Assembly (NCBI GenBank): GCA_020161815.1
Contig: JAIUOP010000001.1
Location: 310,001 to 374,000 of the forward strand
From: Actinomycetota bacterium
GTDB taxonomy: Bacteria; Actinomycetota; Actinomycetes; Actinomycetales; Dermatophilaceae
Direction of reading: 5' to 3'
DNA length: 64,000 nt
A program made the translations under genes and the position numbers. How positions within the stretch are numbered: position 1 is the stretch's first letter; each line of letters opens with the position of its first letter. A model generated the notes under the pieces. The model was not told where the DNA came from, did not search any database, and worked only from the letters and a program-made list of their open reading frames with translations. This document shows positions 59,496 to 64,000 of this stretch, piece after piece.

Positions 59496-60689
59496 GTGGA
59501 TCTCTTCGAGTACCAAGCACGTGATGTGTTCGAGAAGCACGGGGTCCCCGTGCTCGCCGGCGCCGTCGCCACCACCCCCGCGGACGCGCGCGCCGCGGCC
59601 GAGCAGATCGGCCAGAAGTCCGGGGGCGTCACCGTCGTCAAGGCCCAGGTCAAGACCGGTGGTCGCGGCAAGGCCGGTGGCGTCAAGGTCGCCAAGACCG
59701 CCGACGAGGCCGAGCAGTATGCCGAGCAGATCCTTGGCATGGACATCAAGGGCCACACGGTCAAGACCGTGATGATCGCCCAGGGTGCCCGCATCGCCGA
59801 GGAGTACTACTTCTCCATCCTGCTCGACCGGGCGAACCGCACCTACCTGGCCATGTGCTCCAAGGAGGGCGGCATGGACATCGAGCAGCTCGCCGTCGAG
59901 CGCCCCGAGGCCCTGGCCCGCATCGCCGTGGACCCCAACGTCGGCATCGACGACGCCAAGGCCGACGAGATCTTCGACGCCGCCGGCTTCCCCGACGCCG
60001 ACCGCGCCGCCCTCACCGACGTGATGAAGAAGCTGTGGGTCGTCTACCGCGACGAGGACGCGACGCTGGTCGAGGTCAACCCGCTGGTCAAGACCGAGGA
60101 CGGCGCCATCGTCGCCCTCGACGGCAAGGTCTCCATCGACGGCAACAGCGAGTTCCGTCACCCCGAGCACGAGGCCTTCGTCGACCACTCCAAGACCGAC
60201 CCGCTCGAGGTCCTCGCCATCGAGAAGGGCCTCAACTACGTCAAGCTCGACGGCAACGTCGGCATCATCGGCAACGGTGCCGGCCTGGTCATGAGCACCC
60301 TCGACGTCGTCGCCTACGCCGGCGAGGAGTTCACCGGGGGAGCTGCGAAGCCCGCCAACTTCCTCGACATCGGTGGTGGCGCCAACGCCGAGGTCATGGC
60401 CAACGGGCTCGACGTCATCTTCGAGGACGCCCAGGTCAAGGCCGTCTTCGTCAACGTCTTCGGTGGGATCACCGCCTGCGACGCGGTCGCCAACGGCATC
60501 GTGCAGGCCTACGAGATCCTCAAGGGCCACGGCAAGGACCCCAAGCCGCTCGTCGTCCGCCTCGATGGCAACAACGCCGAGCTCGGCCGCCAGATCCTCG
60601 ACGAGGCCGGGCTGCCCAAGCTCGAGCGCGTCGACACCATGGACGGCGCGGCCCGCCGCGTCGCCGAGCTCGCGGCCGCGGCCAGCTGA
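59496..60689 (+). CDS. sucC: Succinyl-CoA synthetase, beta subunit
   Basis: 397 residues. With SucD it converts succinyl-CoA, phosphate and NDP to succinate, CoA and NTP in the citric acid cycle. [19 protein letters not shown] start, ATP-grasp domain with [21 protein letters not shown]-type segment ([20 protein letters not shown]), then [14 protein letters not shown] and [20 protein letters not shown] upstream serves the GTG at 59496. sucD follows after 33 bases. Confidence 0.97.
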   Translation: MDLFEYQARDVFEKHGVPVLAGAVATTPADARAAAEQIGQKSGGVTVVKAQVKTGGRGKAGGVKVAKTADEAEQYAEQILGMDIKGHTVKTVMIAQGARIAEEYYFSILLDRANRTYLAMCSKEGGMDIEQLAVERPEALARIAVDPNVGIDDAKADEIFDAAGFPDADRAALTDVMKKLWVVYRDEDATLVEVNPLVKTEDGAIVALDGKVSIDGNSEFRHPEHEAFVDHSKTDPLEVLAIEKGLNYVKLDGNVGIIGNGAGLVMSTLDVVAYAGEEFTGGAAKPANFLDIGGGANAEVMANGLDVIFEDAQVKAVFVNVFGGITACDAVANGIVQAYEILKGHGKDPKPLVVRLDGNNAELGRQILDEAGLPKLERVDTMDGAARRVAELAAAAS

Positions 60690-60722
60690 CCCCCTGACGA
60701 GACAAGGAATACGAGCGACACC

Positions 60723-61619
60723 ATGGCAATCTTCCTCACCAAGGACTCCAAGGTCATCGTCCAGGGCATGACCGGCTCCGAGGGCATGAAGCACACGACG
60801 CGCATGCTCGCCTCGGGCACGCAGGTCGTCGGCGGCGTCAACCCCAAGAAGGCCGGCACGTCCGTCACCTTCCCCGAGGGCCAGGAGGTGCCGGTCTTCG
60901 GCACCGTCAAGGAGGCGATGGACGCCACCGGCGCCGACGTCACCGTGATCTTCGTCCCGGCACCGTTCACCAAGTCGGCCGCCATCGAGGCGATCGACGC
61001 AGAGATCCCGCTGTGCGTCGTCATCACCGAGGGCGTCGCCGTGCGCGACACCGCGGAGTTCTACAACTACTCCCTTGGCAAGAAGACCCGCATCATCGGC
61101 CCGAACTGCCCGGGCCTGATCAGCCCCGGACAGTCCAACGCCGGCATCATCCCCGCCGACATCTCCGGCCCCGGCCGCATCGGCCTGGTCTCGAAGTCGG
61201 GCACGCTGACCTACCAGATGATGTTCGAGCTGCGTGACTTCGGCTTCTCCACCGGCGTCGGCATCGGCGGCGACCCGATCATCGGCACCTCGCACATCGA
61301 CTGCCTCGAGGCCTTCGAGGCCGACCCCGACACCGATGCCATCGTCATGATCGGTGAGATCGGTGGCGACGCCGAGGAGCGGGCCGCGGCCTACATCAAG
61401 GAGCACGTGACCAAGCCGGTCGTCGGCTATGTCGCGGGCTTCACCGCCCCCGAGGGCAAGACCATGGGCCACGCCGGCGCCATCGTCTCCGGCTCCTCGG
61501 GCACCGCGCAGGCCAAGAAGGAGGCCCTCGAGGCCGCCGGCGTCAAGGTCGGCAAGACCCCGTCCGAGACCGCGCAGCTCATGCGTGAGGTCATGCAGGG
61601 CCTGGCCGCCAAGGGCTGA
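60723..61619 (+). CDS. sucD: Succinyl-CoA synthetase, alpha subunit
   Basis: 298 residues. Binds CoA and carries the phosphorylated His. [19 protein letters not shown] and the [12 protein letters not shown] loop at the start, [51 protein letters not shown] with the active His. The ATG at 60723 lies in the operon with sucC. A stem-loop (61657-61689) ends the unit. Confidence 0.97.
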   Translation: MAIFLTKDSKVIVQGMTGSEGMKHTTRMLASGTQVVGGVNPKKAGTSVTFPEGQEVPVFGTVKEAMDATGADVTVIFVPAPFTKSAAIEAIDAEIPLCVVITEGVAVRDTAEFYNYSLGKKTRIIGPNCPGLISPGQSNAGIIPADISGPGRIGLVSKSGTLTYQMMFELRDFGFSTGVGIGGDPIIGTSHIDCLEAFEADPDTDAIVMIGEIGGDAEERAAAYIKEHVTKPVVGYVAGFTAPEGKTMGHAGAIVSGSSGTAQAKKEALEAAGVKVGKTPSETAQLMREVMQGLAAKG

Positions 61620-61656
61620 GCCCGACCGCGACAGCCAGCCGGACGGCATACGACGA

Positions 61657-61689
61657 TCGGCCCCTCACCTCAGCGAGGTGGGGGGCCGA
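61657..61689 (+). terminator. Stem-loop terminator of sucCD
   Basis: TCGGCCCCTCACCTC (61657-61671) pairs with GAGGTGGGGGGCCGA (61675-61689), one bulge, 3-base loop. No T-tract, as often in actinobacteria. Confidence 0.7.
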
Positions 61690-61739
61690 CGGCGTGTGCT
61701 CACCTCGAAGCGCCGCGGCGCGGGCGAGACTGGACGGCA

Positions 61740-62963
61740 ATGACCCTCCTCGACGACCGCACCGAGACCGACGGCGACCGGGCGCTCCCCGGTCCACGGC
61801 CGTGGATTCCGTATGCCGCGGGCGCGGCCGCCGCTGCCAGCTCCCTGGCCGTGGTCCTCGCCGTCGTCCTGCTGGCGTGGTCCGGCGACGCCAGCTCCCC
61901 GGGAGACCGGGGCCAGGCCCTGGGCTTCGGGGCCGCGGCCTGGCTCCTGCTCGGGGGTGCGCGGCTCACCCTCGGCGGCATCCAGGTGTCCTTCCTTCCA
62001 CTGGTCCTCGCGTTGGTGCCGCTCGTGCCCGCGGTGCTCTCGGTGAGCTGGCTGCTGCGCCGGCGCGACCCGGAGGAGGACGGGTGGGTCGCGGGCCTCC
62101 TGCCGCGTGGGGTGCTCAAGGCCCTCGGTGGCTGGTGGGCGGCGCACTCCGTGATCGTCCTCGCAGCGGCGCTCTGGGCCCAGGCCGGGCCGGCCCGACC
62201 GGTGATCTGGTCGCTCACCATGCCTCTTGTGGTCCTGCCTGTGGTGGCCATCGGGATCGCGCTTGCCCACGCGGCCCGAGCGGACGAGTGGCTCGTGGGC
62301 CCCCGACTCGACGGGTCGATGCTGCCGATCTGGCTCAGCCGCAGCCTGCGACCCGCGCTGCGCGGTGCGCTGCTGGTCGTCGCGGTCGGGGCGGTCATGG
62401 TCATCGCCACGATCGCCCTGTCCTGGCGCGAGGTCCAGGCCGTCCAGGCCGCGGTCGGCGGCGGTGGTCTCGGTGCCACCCTGCTCTGGCTCGTCCAGGG
62501 CGCAGCCCTCCCGAACCTGTCGATCTGGGGGGTGTCCTTCCTGGCCGGTCCGGGCTTCTCCGTCGTCGACGGGGCCGGTGTCTCGTGGACCGGTGCCCAC
62601 AGCGGCCTGCTGCCCCTCGTGCCGGTCCTCGCTGCATTGCCCCAGCCGCAGTCCTTCCCGTGGTTCGTCGTCCTCGCGGTCCTGGTGCCGGTGGTCTGTG
62701 GTGCAGTGATCGCCCGCTGGGCGCTGGCCGGTATTGCCCGCCTCTCCGGCCTCTGGACCAAGACGCAGCTGGCGGTGTCCACCGCGACCGTGACGGCGCT
62801 GGTCATCGGCGCACTCGATCTCGTCGGGGGCTCGTCGCTCGGCGCCTACCGGCTCTCCGGGATCGGGGCGCCGGCCGGCTGGCTGGTGCTCGTGCTCACC
62901 ATCGAGCTGGCGGTTGGAGCCGTGCTCATGGTGCTCTGGGACGCCTGGCGGCTGCGCCGCTGA
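61740..62963 (+). CDS. perM: PerM-type (DUF6350) membrane protein
   Basis: 407 residues, ~9-10 membrane helices. DUF6350, now named cell division protein PerM after the M. tuberculosis Rv0955 protein, which supports growth and division under stress. Seen: WIPYAAGAAAAASSLAVVLA, ARLTLGGIQVSFLPLVLALVP and LPNLSIWGVSFLAGPGF, the last being a conserved stretch. As in M. tuberculosis it follows sucCD. Function inferred from family and position. Confidence 0.82.
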   Translation: MTLLDDRTETDGDRALPGPRPWIPYAAGAAAAASSLAVVLAVVLLAWSGDASSPGDRGQALGFGAAAWLLLGGARLTLGGIQVSFLPLVLALVPLVPAVLSVSWLLRRRDPEEDGWVAGLLPRGVLKALGGWWAAHSVIVLAAALWAQAGPARPVIWSLTMPLVVLPVVAIGIALAHAARADEWLVGPRLDGSMLPIWLSRSLRPALRGALLVVAVGAVMVIATIALSWREVQAVQAAVGGGGLGATLLWLVQGAALPNLSIWGVSFLAGPGFSVVDGAGVSWTGAHSGLLPLVPVLAALPQPQSFPWFVVLAVLVPVVCGAVIARWALAGIARLSGLWTKTQLAVSTATVTALVIGALDLVGGSSLGAYRLSGIGAPAGWLVLVLTIELAVGAVLMVLWDAWRLRR

Positions 62964-63033
62964 CCGCTGGGCCCGGTCGTCCACGGCGCGGTGGGCGCGA
63001 GTGACGCGCGTGGCCCCATAAACTCGACGCACT

Positions 63034-63717
63034 ATGAATGACGACGTGTGGTTGGTGATCCCCCTCTACAACGAGGAGCAGGTCATCGAAGGCGTGGTCC
63101 GCAACGCCCGCCTCACCTTCCCCAATGTGTGCTGCATCGACGACGGCTCGAGCGACGGGTCGGCGCTCGCCGCAGAGCGTGGTGGGGCCGTCGTCGTGCG
63201 CCACCCCGTCAACCTCGGGCAGGGAGCGGCTCTCCAGACCGGCTTCGAGTACGTCCTCACCGACCCCTCGATGCGCTACGCGGTCACCTACGACGCCGAC
63301 GGCCAGCACCAGGTGAGCGACGTGGTGGCGATGCTCGATCGCTTGCGGCGCGGTGATCTCGACCTCGTCCTCGGCTCGCGCTTTCTCGAGGGCACCATCG
63401 AGGCCGGTGCCCTCAAGCGGGTGATCCTGCGGCTGGCCACGGCCTTCACGAACTGGACGACCAAGACCAAGCTGACCGACGCCCACAATGGTCTGCGGGT
63501 GCTGAGCCGCCCGGTCGTCGAGGCACTCGACATCCGACAGAACCGCATGGCCCACGCCTCCGAGATCGTCGGCCTCATCGGAGGCATGCAGATCGACGGA
63601 CGGCCGGTGCGCTACGCCGAGATGCCCGTCCACATCCTCTACACCGACTACTCCCGGGCCAAGGGTCAGTCGGTCTGGAACTCGGTCAACATCCTCGCGG
63701 AGCTGTTGTGGCGATGA
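63034..63717 (+). CDS. Glycosyltransferase family 2
   Basis: 227-residue GT-A enzyme of the dolichyl-phosphate mannose synthase-like type. VIPLYNEEQVIEGVV, CIDDGSSDGS, HPVNLGQGAALQTGFEY and YDADGQHQVSDV (metal-binding D-x-D). SRFLEGTIEAGALKR and NGLRVLSR follow. It would load a sugar onto a lipid or wall polymer. Coupled by ATGA to a DUF2304 membrane protein, the usual partner. TAAACT lies 9 bases before the ATG. Confidence 0.92.
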   Translation: MNDDVWLVIPLYNEEQVIEGVVRNARLTFPNVCCIDDGSSDGSALAAERGGAVVVRHPVNLGQGAALQTGFEYVLTDPSMRYAVTYDADGQHQVSDVVAMLDRLRRGDLDLVLGSRFLEGTIEAGALKRVILRLATAFTNWTTKTKLTDAHNGLRVLSRPVVEALDIRQNRMAHASEIVGLIGGMQIDGRPVRYAEMPVHILYTDYSRAKGQSVWNSVNILAELLWR

Positions 63718-64000
63718 GAACCCTCCTGGTGCAGATCGTCCTGATCCTCGCGACCGTCGCGATCGTCGTCCGCTTCCTGTCGGGGGTCGGGCAGCGCAGC
63801 CAGGCCGTTCGTCGCGTTGCCCTTCTGGGCTTCGGCGTGCTGGCCGTCGCCTCGATCCTCTTCCCCGAGACGTGGACGATGGCCGCCCAGCTCATCGGCG
63901 TCGGCCGTGGCACCGACCTCATCCTCTACATGCTCGTCGTGGCCTTCTTCTCGTTCATGGCGACGACGTTCAAGCGCTCTCGGGATGCCGACATCCGCTA
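63714..64000 (+). CDS. DUF2304 membrane protein, cut by window edge
   Basis: The first 95 residues are visible and no stop is reached. Three hydrophobic segments (LLVQIVLILATVAIVVRFL, VALLGFGVLAVASILF, LILYMLVVAFFSFMATTF) and FPETWTMAAQLIGVGRGTDL between the last two, the DUF2304 signature. Members occur next to GT2 enzymes and probably anchor or assist them. Confidence 0.85.
   Translation, partial: MRTLLVQIVLILATVAIVVRFLSGVGQRSQAVRRVALLGFGVLAVASILFPETWTMAAQLIGVGRGTDLILYMLVVAFFSFMATTFKRSRDADIR

Overview
The window comes from a high-GC actinobacterium. GTG starts are frequent, genes are densely packed with ATGA/GTGA overlaps, and many genes have a -10 hexamer only 6-7 bases before the start codon. 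Marker families include a WhiB3/WhiD-type regulator, a GroEL with a His-rich tail, GuaB3, DUF222-HNH and PerM. The closest guess is Micrococcales, perhaps Intrasporangiaceae, but I cannot fix the genus. No stretch longer than 300 bases lacks a gene. I see no tRNA, rRNA, CRISPR array or insertion sequence.

Layout. 0-5.9 kb: a DUF222-HNH protein cut by the left edge, a GH3 lipoprotein, a nucleoside hydrolase-ribokinase operon and a THUMP-like methyltransferase. 5.9-8.1 kb: groES-groEL behind two CIRCE operators. 8.3-15.2 kb: a PLP decarboxylase-MFS operon, an S4/DinB/P-loop kinase operon, an aspartate/glutamate racemase, a whiB3-like gene and a CynX-type transporter. 15.3-32.2 kb: guaB, vapBC, a P1 peptidase, a DHA2 transporter, guaB3, tpx, a succinic semialdehyde dehydrogenase-GMC oxidoreductase operon, a heterodimeric ABC exporter, SURF1, DUF3817 and guaA. 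The order groES-groEL-whiB3-guaB-guaB3-GMC-guaA matches the Mycobacterium tuberculosis Rv3418c-Rv3396c neighbourhood as I remember it, without sigD. 32.3-45.6 kb: accessory genes, including a DUF559-type nuclease-like protein between two copies of one palindrome, an asparagine synthetase fused to an F420-ligase-like domain, a glycolipid-like cluster and a LiaFSR-like envelope-stress locus. 45.7-55.7 kb: oxidoreductase, PIG-L, UDGb, ArfB, a decayed LLM oxidoreductase, a small membrane operon with its own regulator and a tandem operator, a stand-alone LigD-type polymerase and a second vapBC. 55.8-64 kb: pcrA/uvrD, a lipase, sucCD, perM, then a GT2-DUF2304 pair cut by the right edge.

Two signals are not explained by the genes. 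(1) The octamer CGGCATAC (or GTATGCCG) occurs about 50 times by eye on both strands, inside genes and between them, against roughly 2 expected from base composition. (2) At least eleven long, often perfect inverted repeats (arms 12-32 bp) lie mostly between genes. They fall into sequence families: several start with GTCGA, two carry CGCGGTTGTTAC units, and others are single. Some arms recur at two loci. One copy lies in frame inside an ABC transporter gene, one encodes the tail of a DNA glycosylase, and two identical-arm copies bracket the DUF559-type gene. They behave like a dispersed palindromic element and are the best candidate here for something undescribed.
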